A stretch of DNA of 64,000 nucleotides from Strongylocentrotus purpuratus (Eukaryota > Echinodermata > Echinoidea > Camarodonta > Strongylocentrotidae), in assembly GCF_000002235.5 (NCBI RefSeq), contig NW_022145611.1, positions 1,912,754 to 1,976,753 on the forward strand, written 5' to 3'. Both the position numbers and the translations under genes were made by a program. The notes under the pieces are model-generated. The model did not search any database. It had not been told where the DNA came from and saw only the letters and a list, made by a program, of their open reading frames with translations. Below, piece by piece: positions 47,821 through 61,114 of the stretch. Each line of letters opens with the position of its first letter. Positions within the stretch are counted from its first letter, which is position 1.

Positions 47821-49455
47821 GGTAAAAACAAGCTAATGTTACTTTTATTTGTTTTTAAAAAGAAGAAGCTGAAAGATGAAATTAAACAAAATATAATCGG
47901 CCTTTTGGGGCTGTTTAGCACTATTTAACCATTATAAATAGATAGAGTGATTGAAAACGCTTAGAGCGTTTGATTTGACCAAGGAGAGTGTAAATCTCCC
48001 TGATTTGACCATTCAGGATACCCGTTGGTGATGGATTTTTTTTTTAAATATTGATGAATGTATATAAAATATACATATCATATATCCACAGTCGTTTAAG
48101 TGTTTAAGTCTCCGACAGGCGAAAGTGTTGCCGGATGCATGCTGTTTTCGGGTTGTCCGGATGTCCGTTCAGCTTTCTCGTTTTGGCGACATCTCAAAAA
48201 TCATTTCAGGTATGAAGTTCAAATTTAATTGGTGTTAGTATGTACCACCACAGGGAGACAACTGGGTTAGAGTTTGGGGTAAGCAGATTAAAGGCCTAAG
48301 AGGATCATTTTCAAGAAATGTCAGTGTTTTCTTTTAGCTCGTTGTTCCGATGTATCAATTTTCAAGAACCTTTTGACGATGAACTTCAAACTTAGTATTA
48401 GTATGCATTAGCATAGGGAGACGAATAGATAAGAAAATATATTGAAGTAAGTACGACAACGGTAAAACGTTCATGTAAAAATATGCATGGCGTTTCAGGT
48501 ATTTATGCTTGTAATCGTAATATCAAGATACATTTTTGATTCATTAACTTAAAACTTTGTGTTATACGCATCACCACAAAGATACGAACTTATTAGATTT
48601 TGTGTTAAAAAGGTCAAAGGGCATAAATCGGAGAGGTAAATAAAACGATTTTTTTTTTTTTTTTTTTTTTTTTTTGGGGGGGGGGGTTTGCCTTGTTCTC
48701 AATATCCCTATATCACTATTCATACTTGAACTGTTAAATCTATTACATACTCGTATGCCTCACGATTTAGGGGACCTAAGTTAAAAAGTTGTAGGCCATT
48801 GGTCACGAAGGTCAATTTACACAACATGATAGGGTTATGTTCTCTCGTTAGTAAGCCACGAACTTCACTGAATGTTATGCGGTTGTACGTATGAGGTGCA
48901 GTCGCATGCAATTTTTTCTGAACTGTTTTCGGTTTCCCCATTCAAAGCAACTTGCCGTCAGGGCAGGGCACTTTCGAGCCATCAATTTAATTTTCTCATT
49001 GGATTCATCAGTGATTCAGATATTAGTATGTTATCATGATAAGTGATGGTTGCCAATAAAGCCAAGCGATACACCGACCCTCTGGGGGCACGTGCGTGCC
49101 AAAATTAGGAGTCCGGCAGACAGCGACCTAGTTACCGTGATGGCACGCCGCGGAATGTGATGCCGTCCAAAGACTGGTGAGATGTACGTACCCCATATCA
49201 CGACAGGTTTATCATCACTCAGGCTAACCCTTCTCCCGACGTATAATGATGGACTATATTTGACACAACGAATGCCAAGGTGAATTAGGGTTGGCCCTTG
49301 TCATTCTGTATTTGTTAATGTGTTAAACTGGTTTGTGTCCTGGCAGTCATGACAGATTGAGGATTAGCGTGTGGCAGCAGCAGGGGCGCGTAGATGCGTC
49401 GTATGGTGAAGGATTACATGCAAAAGAGAGAAACGGGGTCTTCATCATGACAGCA

Positions 49456-49840
49456 CAGTGGCGGATCCAGGGGGGGGGCCCGGGGGCCCGGGCCCCCCCC
49501 TTGAGAAAAAAATCATGTAAAATCACGTGATTTTTACGATTTTTAGGGGGGGGGGTGCAAATTGAAATTTTTTTGAGGATCAAAAAAAAAAAAAGTGCTC
49601 AACCCCCCCCCCCCCCCCCCCCCACCCACTGAGCGACTTTTCGACCGGCGCGATTTTCAAATTTTCGGGAGCAAAAAAAAAAAAAAAAAAAAAAAAAAAT
49701 ATTGTGCTCTGTACCCCCCCCCCCCCCCCCCCCCCCCCCCCCACTCAGCGACTTTTCGGCCGGCGCGATTTTCAAATTTTCGGGAGCAAAAAAAAAAAAA
49801 GTTGGGCCCCCTCCCCTAAGAAATCCTGGATCCGCGCCTG
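49456..49840. mobile_element. hAT-like MITE, 385 bp, with exact target duplication
   Basis: Ends CAGTGGCGGATCCAGG and CCTGGATCCGCGCCTG, with tgacagca at 49448-49455 and 49841-49848. Inside, a ~110-bp module (C run, CACTCAGCGACTTTTCGACC, GCGCGATTTTCAAATTTTCG, A run) is present twice in tandem. The same module occurs in reverse at 56.05 kb. Confidence 0.9.
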
Positions 49841-51276
49841 TGACAGCATGCCCCCCCCCCCCCTGCTCTAAACGCAAACAGACACTAAGACATCGTGCTT
49901 AAAAAAGGCACACACAGAAACAAAGCAAACAAGTAAACGAAATAAACCTCTGAAACAGGAAACGCCAAAGAGGACAGTCCACACCCAAACATCATCGCCA
50001 CTGCCACGAATACCGATCCGACATCATTGTAACGGGTTGGGGGCGGGGGAGACGTAGTGTAACCTAGGTGGGAATCCATTTATTTCAGCACTGCTGCAAA
50101 ACTTATGTGCCCTAGTTCGACGTACATGTTTGTTCCATGCTCTAATTCCAGTATGTACCCCCCCCCCCCCACTTAGGGGCGGATGAACTGTGGTAGCATT
50201 CAAGCTGACCGTACAAGGAATGTGGTTAAATGGTATTTTCTTCATCTATATTCCCCATTGTGACAAATATCAACGTGACGAAATGCATGCTATTGAAGCT
50301 TCTACCTTCTATCTATCTGTTATATGATTGTATTATAATTAGTTAGGGAGGGGCACACTGCATCGCTCGCGCCCGCCTACCCAAATCTGCCATTCCCGGA
50401 ATACAAATTAAAATACGCAGCCCTGTGTGCCCTACCAACTCCCCCCCCCCCCCCCCCCCCACTGCCCTCTCTGTAACAGAACACATTCCCACATTTTCAG
50501 GGCTTCATTTGTTTGTTTTTGTATTATTCTAAATGTTTTGCTTGCCAGTGCTCAGTGCTCTCAAATGTCAAAACCTGTTGAATTTTTATTTTCACGTCAG
50601 CACCCCCCCCCCCCCCCCGCCGCTTTAAGAGAGTATGATCTCTTTAATAAGCGGATTTTATTAGGGCTCATAAGAAGTGCAATTGATCCGGATTGATCGA
50701 TCGCGAGTCCTTCAATGAATCGCAATCTTACAAACGCATATCTCTTGATATCATACCCCTCTCTAATCATGCTTTTAGAGGACGGCAAGAAATAATAATT
50801 GTTCTTAACGTTGTACGCATTAGTAGTAGGAGCAGAACAGTCAGAGCAACATATCGGTAAAAAGTTTGAGATAAAGTGCTCAAAGAATGCGCAAGATATA
50901 AAATGTTTTTTCCCCCTTCTCTACTGTATACGAGATTAAGTTGTACTTGGGTAATCTTACATACCATCTACATTAGACTGAGGAATCTGAATGATCATGC
51001 ATGCAGAGTTAGCAATCTATCATGGTCGGGCATGTAAAATATGCCATCCACAATAAAACATCGTGTTGGGTTATTTAGGGGTACATACAAGTAATAGTTT
51101 TATCGATTCATGTAAACAAAATCAAACTTCTCCTGCCAGTTGTCTAGACTTCAAAATGTACACTTTTCCCCCCTTTTTCTGCGAAACACTATGATCTCTT
51201 TTTTTGTTGTCTGAATCTTTGTGTGTTATTGTTTGTTTGATCAACAGTTCTGATTCATGAGTATCGAAAGTCAATA

Positions 51277-51594
51277 GTCTTGTTCAGACGGAGAAAAGTT
51301 ACCCTAGGGTAAAGGTCGTGTTGAGAGCTAGTCGAGGTAAATATGGCGGGGTATATGGCGGGCCAAGCATGGGGGGGGGGCTACACGCCTGGCAAGAGGG
51401 ACCCCATGTCATGCACACTGCAAAATTGCGTGCCCCCCGCCCCTTTCCCGGTTAAAAAACACCTTCTTATAACATCATCGCCCTTTCTTTCTTTTTCCTT
51501 CTCATTATTATCCTTTTCCCCCTTTTCTCTTCTTCGTCTCTCCCCCTTTCTTCCTTCCCCTCCCTTGTCTCCTCTTTTGTCCGTCTGAACAAGA
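51277..51594. mobile_element. TIR element with GTCTTGTTCAGACGG ends
   Basis: GTCTTGTTCAGACGG and CCGTCTGAACAAGAC are a perfect 15-bp inverted pair. Next to the left end is the palindrome TTACCCTAGGGTAA. The interior is G-run and CT-rich. The target duplication is not clear. A related fragment lies at 10647. Confidence 0.65.
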
Positions 51595-52571
51595 CCTTAA
51601 TGCTGCTTGTTTACTTCTATGAAAGAACACTCTTGAAGGGTACCTTAACTAATATCTTATACAATTTCTGAGACAGAAAGAGTAAAGCACTAAACAAGTA
51701 TGTGCATATGTTTAGTTTTATTTTTGAAGTAAAAAAAAATACATGCGTTTATGGAGCGTAAATGGATGGAGACTGCTACTCGTTTAACAAGGGGAGATGG
51801 AGCATCTTCAACAGTGTGAGGGGGGGGCAACAAAAAGGGCACTTAGTGGTAGAAAAAAGGGGGCACATACAAAGCCGGAAATCTCAAAGAAAAAATATAC
51901 AATTTTAGGCAATATTTACCCCAACATATCAGGGATAAATTCAATTTTGTTTCTCTCTTTACTGGTCCAATATACTGCAGTTGGGTGTGATGGTCTGAAT
52001 ATTCATTTGCGAGCTAGCGAATTACTTATCAGAGGTGGTAAGGGGCACTCAAAAGAATGTGTAACGGGCATCTATAGTATTAGGAAGAAAAGGGGGCACG
52101 TATCTGAAGTAAAAGGGGGCACTTTTTTCTTTAATAAGGGTACTTGAACAAGTTTGGGGCGTACCTCTGCATTTAAGTTAAAATAATAAACATTTACATG
52201 CAATAATCTGATTCACGGAATAATGTGATAGTATGGTCAAATTATATGGAGATCAATCAATAAATCAAAAGATATTTGATATAGCGACTTTTCCTTGCGG
52301 TTACAAAGCGCTGCACACACCGCTCCTGAAAGTTAGTCACTTTTCAGGTATCAGTTAAGTACATGTATATGTAGGATGGTAATAAAGTAGTTTCTAGCAG
52401 AATAGATGTGACTTTAGTAATTTCTTGAAGTAGTCAACAGATGAGGCCGTCTGCACAGCAGTAGGTAGCTGGTTTTAACAGTTTTTCAGCAACCGATGGA
52501 AAAGACAATTCACCAGCACGTTTCTAGAGAGGCACTGAGTGAGCCAGATGGATGATGATGAGCGGGTATTA

Positions 52572-52683
52572 AGGACTTTTAGATTTGCATGGACTGATAC
52601 GTGTGACGTCCATTCAAGGCAGTGCATTAAGAGGACGTCGACCGTAGCAATCCACATTGAATTCGTGCAAATCTAAAAGTCCC
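52572..52683. mobile_element. 112-bp TA-target MITE, second copy
   Basis: Ends AGGACTTTTAGATTTGC and GCAAATCTAAAAGTCCC, TA on both sides, and the inner GTGACGTCC/GGACGTC pair. Family member of 33534-33625. Confidence 0.75.
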
Positions 52684-53769
52684 TATTTCGGACTCGAGGA
52701 CGACGAACCAGGCAAGGCGACAGTCAGCTATGAACTGGGTAAATCGGTATAGAAAGCATATTGCTAGGTCTTCAAAGAAAGTAAAACATTTTATCGCGTA
52801 ATTCTATTCATAAATTGACACTATAGTGTGTTGAAACAAACGGGAGAATTTTCCTCCTTTTTATCAAAGTGACAATACCAATTCTGCCAATTTGATATTC
52901 CCGTAGAGATTATAATGTGTCCCCCTAACAAAATTATTATCACAAAAACTTCCTCATTATGGTCCGTTTTTTCTCAATGTTCACGAATCTTCTTTTCTGA
53001 ATGTTCTGCTTTCTTTCAGAGCAACTTGCTATCATTAAAGGTATGATTTCCCTTTAAGTGACTGGGGACTCAACTTATACGTACGATATAAGCACGAGTT
53101 CGAATTGGATCTTCACACAAAATTGACCATACGTCATCTTGTTTCGAATGTGTCACTGAACAATGTCAATGGAATCTGTCATAGGTAAACATGATAAGGT
53201 GCACAATTACTATGAATGATTTGTACCTATAAACATTCTTCGGTATAGCCCTATCAACTTCGCATTTCATTATACCTGTATTTGAAGAATGAGAAAATGA
53301 TGTAGAAACTAAAGGGGAGTTATAGGAAAATATGTAATATGGGATGAATGAGTGATTCTATATGAACTATATAATTATACATATACATAATATGTATCTA
53401 TATATTTATGTGTGTGTACTTTGTATCTAATTTGATGTTATTTCATTATATTTTTGCGTTATGATTAGTATTTTTGGTTGATTTTTCCTTTTTTGCTGTT
53501 GGGGGGGGGGGCGGACTTATGCCCCCTCTAGAACCGCTGCTGTATGATATTATATATGCTGTATGATAATGATATTATATTTATTTTTTACAACGTGATG
53601 ATGGTGTTAATGATTAACAGTAACAATATGTTACTATACCTGTCATGAAATCACAACTTTTTTTTTCTCTCTCTCTCTTTCTTATATTTTTTTCTTTTTC
53701 TTTTTCTTTCTTTTTTCTCCCTTCTTTCTCCATTTTTCTTCTCCTCGTCTATCTTTTCTTTTTAAAGCT

Positions 53770-54003
53770 TTATTTTAACCAATATTAGGTGCATCCAGTC
53801 GGGTGTGGGGAGGAAGGTCTGCGGATCACAGTTATTTGGTTAACTTTTTCCATACTCGGGCAGCTCGACCGGATGCACCTCCTATTGCAATATTTATATA
53901 TGCTTTCTATTGATTTTTTAATCTCAATTCATGTTTGTTATATTGTTGTATTATGTGACTTGATTTGCCGAATAAAATAATAATAATAATAATAATAATA
54001 ATA
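53770..54003 (+). mobile_element. 3' end of a LINE or SINE with (AATAA)n/(TAA)n tail
   Basis: GTGCATCCAGTCGG and CGACCGGATGCAC form a stem, followed by AT-rich sequence and GCCGAATAAAATAATAATAAT. The hairpin plus simple-repeat tail is like the 21.2-kb LINE end. No coding part remains. Confidence 0.5.
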
Positions 54004-54894
54004 TATGATAGCAGTAGAGAAAACACAAATAATATGACATAATCCTTAATTTACCTACTAACACAGACCGACCCCTAAACAGGTTATAGCCTTGTTATGT
54101 CATCCAATGTACACTTTTGCCTGGTCGATCAGTTTTGAGATAAGAATTCGGAAGCCTACTTCCGACACGATTTTACACCATTGGCATCGACCTGTACATA
54201 ACCCCCCCCCCCCCCCCCGACTTTTTGCAATATAGAACTACTGGCGTAACATTAAACCAGGGACTTGGGATACAAAACAAATCTTCTGAGAAGCTTTTAT
54301 TTCGTTAATTGTAAACATATAAAATGTAATAGTATCATTAACATATAGATATGTGCCTTTCACCCGGCCTTTGACATAAAACATTTAGATCTCCTCGCCA
54401 TTTTACACCTCTTGATAGTGGCTTGCACGCTGACAATTCATTATAATCGGTGACATTGGTAATTTGATCTCTTTTTGGGGGAAAGACTTCGAGTCGTTGC
54501 ACTGGGGGCGTCTCTGTACAAGATGGCGCTATACCCATTTGCACCAAGGTCGGGATCAACCTGTTATTTCTCTCTTTTATATTCGACCCTAGACCAGAGG
54601 CGGATCCAGGAAGGGGAGGAGAGGGAGGGGGGGGGGGGATGATTTACAATAGTTAATGTATCATCAAAAAGTTTAATTATTTTTTTATGTAAGATGCATG
54701 ACTGGATGATTGACTGAATGACTTATTTGTTCATGTATTTGCTTTCTATTTAATCATCCGTAATTTTGTATATATATTCAATAATGCATATCTACATGTA
54801 TTCAATTAATTATTCATTCATTTATTGCTCGTCATGAAGAAAAGCTACTGAAAAAAGTAGATACACTGATCTTCTACACCGAATAATAATTAAA

Positions 54895-55219
54895 GGTAAA
54901 GACCAGTTATGGTCATGCGATTGCATTGTGAAAGAAACGTTGTGAAATCGATCAGAAAAGATTGATCATCTAGCATCTAGCATCTGCAAGGTTCTGGAAT
55001 CATCGAAATGATAAGAAATTTGGCCCATTCTTCGTAAAGTTACAAGCACTATACACAGAAAGATGTCTATGGGACTACCCTATATCTCTCACAGACCATG
55101 TTTCCCGGCAAATTTTTTATCATCATGTAATAGTCAAACATATTTTTTCACATGATTGGTAATGAGAGCTTCCATTTCATTTTTTGAAATTGGGGCGTTT
55201 CCAATACTGGTCTTTACCT
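54895..55219. mobile_element. TTAA-type MITE, second family, copy 2
   Basis: Ends AGGTAAAGACCAGTT and ACTGGTCTTTACCT, with TTAA at 54891-54894 and 55220-55223. Homologous to 38353-38713. Confidence 0.85.
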
Positions 55220-56003
55220 TTAAGTTCACCTCCTCATGAGTATGCATGGTAGCTGTACGGTGATTAATGTCCATCCTCCACGAGGCTAGAAAGATAATGA
55301 GTAAGCAGGATGTATGAGCTTCAGGAGCAAGACGGTCGAACTGACGGACAGACAAGCTGAACACTTCACTGTTGATAGCGGAGAAATAAATTAATAACCA
55401 CCATGGTATTTAACAGTTGTCATAGAGACATAGGGAAAAGAATGTCGTAGACACTTTAGCCTTCCGCAGTGTAGTTTCAAGGTTATTGGTTGCATGAAAT
55501 GGTGTTGATAATACCAAGCTACTAAATGGAAGGCGGTTTAATTGTTTAAACTCGCCAAGGCGCAGGCGAAAAGGCGATTTGCTTAATCTTTTGCTAAGAC
55601 GAGTTTTAAAAACTTACATTTCACCGTCTCGCTGCACGTAAAGAAGAGAAGGTCTACCTAGTTAACAATATTGAAGGTTTCCTAGCAACGTCTTACTACT
55701 TATATGCATTGATAGGGCAGCGGTATATAGCGTCTGTAATGTATTAAAAACGTCAGGTTTGGTTTTATACTCGCATTGACCGCCTTGATGGTTGTATTTA
55801 AACAGGGTTGGACAACAACAAAATTATTCAAACCGATTTTTTTTTTTGTATATCTTAAAATATCAAGAACATGTGCGACTAAAACTTCTTCGCGTAGCTC
55901 AGGTCATGAGGATGTTTTGCAATACCACGTATCCTATGCTACCATTCTATTGTACCTTATATTGTATGTAATAATAACTGCCTCAGAGATATATTACAAG
56001 GGA

Positions 56004-56341
56004 CAGGGGCGTACGCAGGATTTTTTCAAGGGGGGGGGGGGGTTTTGCTCCCGAAAATTTGAAAATCGCGCCGGCCGAAAAGTCGCTCAGTGGGGGGGGG
56101 GGGGGGACAAGCAGACATTTTTCTTCGTTGGGGGGGGGGGGGTAAGGTCACCTTTTTTAGGTTAACCGTGGGTATATATATATATTTTTTTTTTTTTTTT
56201 AAATATTAAAAAAAAAAAAAAAAAAAAAAAAACCCAAAGGGGGGGGGGGGGGGTTTTGGTTTTTTAGGGGGGTTTACACACATAAAAATACCAAAGGGGG
56301 GTTTGAACCCCCAAACCCCCCCCCCCCTGCGTACGCCCCTG
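56004..56341. mobile_element. hAT-like MITE, 338 bp, with exact target duplication
   Basis: Ends CAGGGGCGTACGCAGG and CCTGCGTACGCCCCTG are perfect 16-bp complements. The octamer acaaggga is exact at 55996-56003 and 56342-56349. The interior has G, A, T and C runs and the GCGCCGGCCGAAAAGTCGCT module shared with the 49.5-kb element. Confidence 0.93.
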
Positions 56342-57309
56342 ACAAGGGATAATCTACCTAATGATGGTATGAGGAATAAATAAATTTGTTTCTAGATAAA
56401 AAAAATCAGGTGCTTCATCGAAAATTTCACCGAAGATTTGCAATCAAAACTTGTTTGCCCAGCCAATGCCATGAGGATGGTTTGCATTAGCTGTACAGTA
56501 ATCTGTCATTGAAGCAAGAACACAGCAAAGTTGGTATTAAATTTTTAAAAAATACATGAGGTCAAAAATTGTCTTCATCTTTTATTGAGATAATAATGTA
56601 ACTGCTGCTTGTAAGTGTCGGCTTGCATGGTGATGTAGATATACAGTAGGCTTGCGGGTGCACCATGTGAGAGAGAGAGAGTGAGGATTGAGGAGTCCTG
56701 AAAAGGACTCTCGGTAATCTTTCTTGAGTGTTTGTAGTCCTGAAAAGGACTTTTGGTTATCTTTCTTAGCTTATAGTTCTAAGGAGAACTATAGCGCTCA
56801 TCCTCACCAAGCGCATATTATTAAGACTGATATGGCTACCGGTAATGAATACAATTAGAAATAAATGATTTTGTTTGGAAAGTGTTCCCCAAACATTGAA
56901 AAGATGAAAGCAAAGAAGGAAAGATCAATAAGATAATAAAATAACAAATCAAAGAAATATATATAGGCAATGAGAGAAAACGGACGGAAAGATAAAAAAC
57001 TATATAGACCTATGTTTAACATAATGGACAAATAGAAAGAGAAGATGTGAAAAGCGTAAAACAAAGAACAACATAAGGAAAGATAGGAGAATATAGGATG
57101 AAAACAGTCTCGCCTGCATTACGCAATTTGATATGATGAAAAATTGAGGTTGGAACATTCTTTATAGGCAGGGTGGCCCATTAACAAGCCCCCTAAAATG
57201 AAATGCTCTGAATATAATCAGCATTTTGAAGTAAATATTGATTAAGAATCATGAACAAATAACAAAAATTGATTCATTTATTCTCATATTAAGTTGTGAA
57301 AACATAATC

Positions 57310-57625
57310 TAAGTCTACTGACCTAAAATGATGATTGACCTTGTGACCTGCAATTTGTGTCATATGATTTGTGATACTTGATAACCCTTGGGTACAAGTT
57401 TCATGGAATTTGAACAAACACTTTTGAATATATGCTAAATATTCAAAATCTTGAAGTTGATGCCACAAAAAAGTCAAAGTTTGTTGACCTAAACTGACAT
57501 TTGACCTTAACTTAGTGACCCGAATTCTACTCACATGATTGTGGATACTTGATTACCCTATAGTCCAAGTTTTATTTACTAAGAACTTATACTTTCAAAG
57601 TTATATCAAAAATTCAAAAACTTAA
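57310..57625. repeat. ~166-bp tandem repeat, two diverged units
   Basis: Units share GACCTAAA(A/C)TGA, TTGACCTT..GTGACC, TGATACTTGATxACCCT, CAAGTTT..TATxTTCAAA and AAAATTCAAAAxCTT. This phrase set is common in dispersed repeats of marine invertebrates. The open frame across it is an artefact. Confidence 0.6.
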
Positions 57626-57839
57626 CCCATCTGTTCAAAACATACCATGATTTTTTTTCTTCTCTAAACATGTCAATAAATAAATGATGTTGTACTTCTA
57701 TTTGTTATCAAATAAGTCATCTTTAGCAGAATTTAAGTTAGATTTAAGTTAGATTTAAGTTAGATTAAGCTAATTTATTCATTTATTTGTATAAACAAAC
57801 TGTAATTTTGATTTAGTAATGTAACATAGCATACTGTAT

Positions 57840-58005
57840 AAGTGTGTACTGAATGATATTGTGTACTTGTGGTGCTGTCGTCCCGGCTTTATTTCGTGTA
57901 AGGATATTGCTTCACTTAATGGCTGCTGGGACAACAGCACCACTGCGCCTAGAAACAATGTATTAGGCGAGTTATAATGTGATTTATTATTATTATTATT
58001 ATTAT
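57840..58005 (+). repeat. Retroposon-like 3' end with hairpin and (TTA)n tail
   Basis: GTGGTGCTGTCGTCCCGGC and GCTGGGACAACAGCACCAC pair at 17 of 19 positions, about 40 bp apart, and are followed by (TTA)n. Confidence 0.5.
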
Positions 58006-58354
58006 ATTGACGCTGTCACCGCCGCCACTGAAAAAACTGCGCCTATGTCTCGCTTTTTACAAAACGAAAACAGGGAGAAGAAAATATAAACAAAAACAAA
58101 GAAATGAATGGGAAATGAAGAGGAAAAGCATTTATCATAAAGAATATAAATATAACAGATGAGAGAAGGATAAAAATAAGTAATACCAAATAGAAGGGTA
58201 GGAAAGGGATATAAAAGAAGATAATTAAGAAAATAAAGGATATGATAGAAGAAAAGATTAAGCCTAAAGAAGTAAAAAAAAAAAAAAAGAGGAAAATAAA
58301 CAAAGAAAGAGAAGGTTGTAGAATGATAACAACGGAGAATAACGAAAGGAAACA

Positions 58355-58392
<38 letters not shown>

Positions 58393-58953
58393 GCCTAATA
58401 GAAAGTAAAAAAAAGGTTAAAAACTAAGAACAACATGTGACACATGAAAAAAGAAAAAGAAAAAAAAAGAAACACATATAGGGAATGATATAAGAAAAGA
58501 TGAAACAATGGGAAAAAGCGTTTTACTGAAAAAATCATGGAAAATAAAAATATTTGTTATAAGGATAAAAACACAATATGAGCTAAGCATTCAATATGTT
58601 TGCATCACTGATAGTGATGGTTATCGATTTAAGTAAGTCCGTGCACATAACTAAAGGGCCACCAAAAGGTCTTGAATTTGCAACAAAATAATTGATAAAG
58701 TAGCACAAAACTGTGCAAACAATGTAAGGATAAAATCTACTTTTTATGATATTTAAAAAAAATATCGGGGGGGATTTGAATCTTGATTTAAATCGCGCTA
58801 ACCCTGCCATTAAAGTTTTATTGTTAATTGAACCATAACATCAAATTTTAACGGATCGATTAAACGACTTATGGAGCAAGTTGTCAATGAGTCGAGAGCA
58901 AACAAAAAATGATAAACGTGCAATCGTTTAATGAATACACATTTTTATGTATA

Positions 58954-59233
58954 CAGTGTGAGCTAAACAAAAGTTTACACCTAGAAAATTGCTAATTATT
59001 TTATCCCAACATCATACATACTGTAGGCATCACTTTGGCGCAAGTCGATTTTTGGACACTCGCAAACAATGCCTCCTGTTCATCCAAGCGTGAACACATA
59101 CCACACAGACATGAAACTAAATTATTTGGGATAAAACACTCTTTCATAAGATGTATAATAATCTACTGTTCATCGATGATTTCAAAAATAATTAGCAATT
59201 TTCTAGGTGTAAACTTTTTTTTGACTCTCACGG
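58954..59233. mobile_element. Tc1-like MITE, 280 bp
   Basis: Left CAGTGTGAGCTAAACAAAAG..TTTACACCTAG and right CTAGGTGTAAACTTT..CTCTCACGG form inverted ends of about 45 bp, flanked by TA (58952-58953, 59234-59235). The sequence resembles Tc1 ends. Confidence 0.8.
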
Positions 59234-59299
59234 TATTATGTTTGCTCGGTCGTGTCGGAGATAAGAATCAAGAAATAATGGTCTAATTAAAATCCTAAC

Positions 59300-61110
59300 A
59301 TGCTGACGACAGTACCGTGCAAGTTTGTAATTGTCTATTCAAAGTACAAAGTACAAAAGGGTGCAAGAAGTAAAGGACCGAACCTATTTCACCAAACACT
59401 TAAAAGGGATAATCAGAAGAAAAAAGAACACCTACTAAGTAGCGCCCGTCATCTCTAATAATAGCTCACATTAAGTTAGCGATTACATAGAAAAAAATTA
59501 AATAAATAAAGAGTAAGAGGTTTACATCAATAAATCTTTATGTACATTTATATTCATTATCACTGACATTGAAGGGGAGGGGACACAGACTAGGGGGGGG
59601 GGGGCACACAAAATCGCAGAGTAAGGGTTGAGTTCTTGACTCCAAAATTCCGTAAATGTACTTTTTTTAGGCAAGTGGGGGGGGGGGGGCAGTCCACCTG
59701 GCTACGCTTATGTATATCATCTGTGTGTGCTGGCAGTAAAGAAAATAATGTCATCAATCTGTTTAAACTGACAGCGATTAAGAGTTTCCTAATGGCGACT
59801 GACATTTTTTAATGGGAGGGGGTCACATCTCGTAAACGACGATCCCGTGTATTTATGTATGCGATGGTATCATTCGAATACTTTGCGAATAATCTAGGTA
59901 AAGGATACTTCTGTTTATTTACATTTCTTATTGTCTCTTACACCGCCCCCTCCCCCCCCCCCCCGATTTCTAGCTTAATATCTGTTTTGATGAAGACTGT
60001 ATATTCTACATCAAATGTTGCTAATCCTGCATCATTGTTGTGGGGGATCTTACATGCAATGGATGAACGGTACGAGTGTGTATTAAATTAAAATAATCAA
60101 AATGTCTAAAAAATAAAAATAATCAAACGTATAACAAACAGCAACAAAAACATACAACAGCACGGCGAATGACATAGCCACTCAACAACGTTTTCAAAGT
60201 CAGACCCTTTTTCCATTCTTACATCGTAATCACATTGTCTGTCCAATGATATATTTCTTTGGTGCAGAGCCATTTTGCTCCACTTTGATAAAACACCATG
60301 ACTGCGTTCCAAGATTTACGTCATCAAATGACGTCGATGCTACGTAAATAGAAACATTCAATGAATAGGGCGGGAGATGGAGCAATATGACTATAATTAT
60401 GGCTTTGATGTCCAGAAAAACAAAGATATCACGAAGAAACGTAGAGACATGGCACTATCGAAAAAGAATAAGACACTTGGTGACTTTTTACATCGTTTAA
60501 TAAAAGGAACATTCTGAGTCCAAATAACGCTCTAAATAAAATTTGATCACAATGATACAATCAACATATCGCACTTGTTAGCACATTTCAAACTGGAAGA
60601 TGACATTTGAATTCAAAGTCTTCAAAATAAATAATAATATAACTGCCATAACTCTAAAAAGGTATTTTGTTCTGAGAAAATCAAAACTTTGTCACACGAA
60701 ATGAGATGGATGTGCTTTGTAATCCGACAGCTGACTAGGCAGGGAGGGTTGCATACTAAATACACGGGTACAATCTCTAAACTGAGTGAGAACGTTAACA
60801 TTTGCTGGCAACAACCCCAATTCAACAATTAACTCTTCTAAGAAGAAGCAATATTCAGATATTCTCATATAAACCATGATAAAATATATACAAACATAAC
60901 TACATGTACATACGAAACATATCAACCTCCTGATGTTAAAATACACTTTAAGTGTTTAAAACATATAAATATTCAAACTATAAAATAAATGCATACATGT
61001 ACATACACCCAAAGAGCAGACTAAAACATGAAAAGGCAAGTATTCTTCTACAGTCTATACATGTAAATTTAAGCTTCCGTAAATATAACGGACTAAACAT
61101 ACAATGATTG
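59300..61110. other. Stretch without recognised gene
   Basis: AT-rich sequence with G/C runs at 59595-59690 and 59945-59965, resembling parts of hAT-like MITEs without clear ends. Only short, unconvincing open frames. Confidence 0.4.
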
Positions 61111-61114
61111 TATA

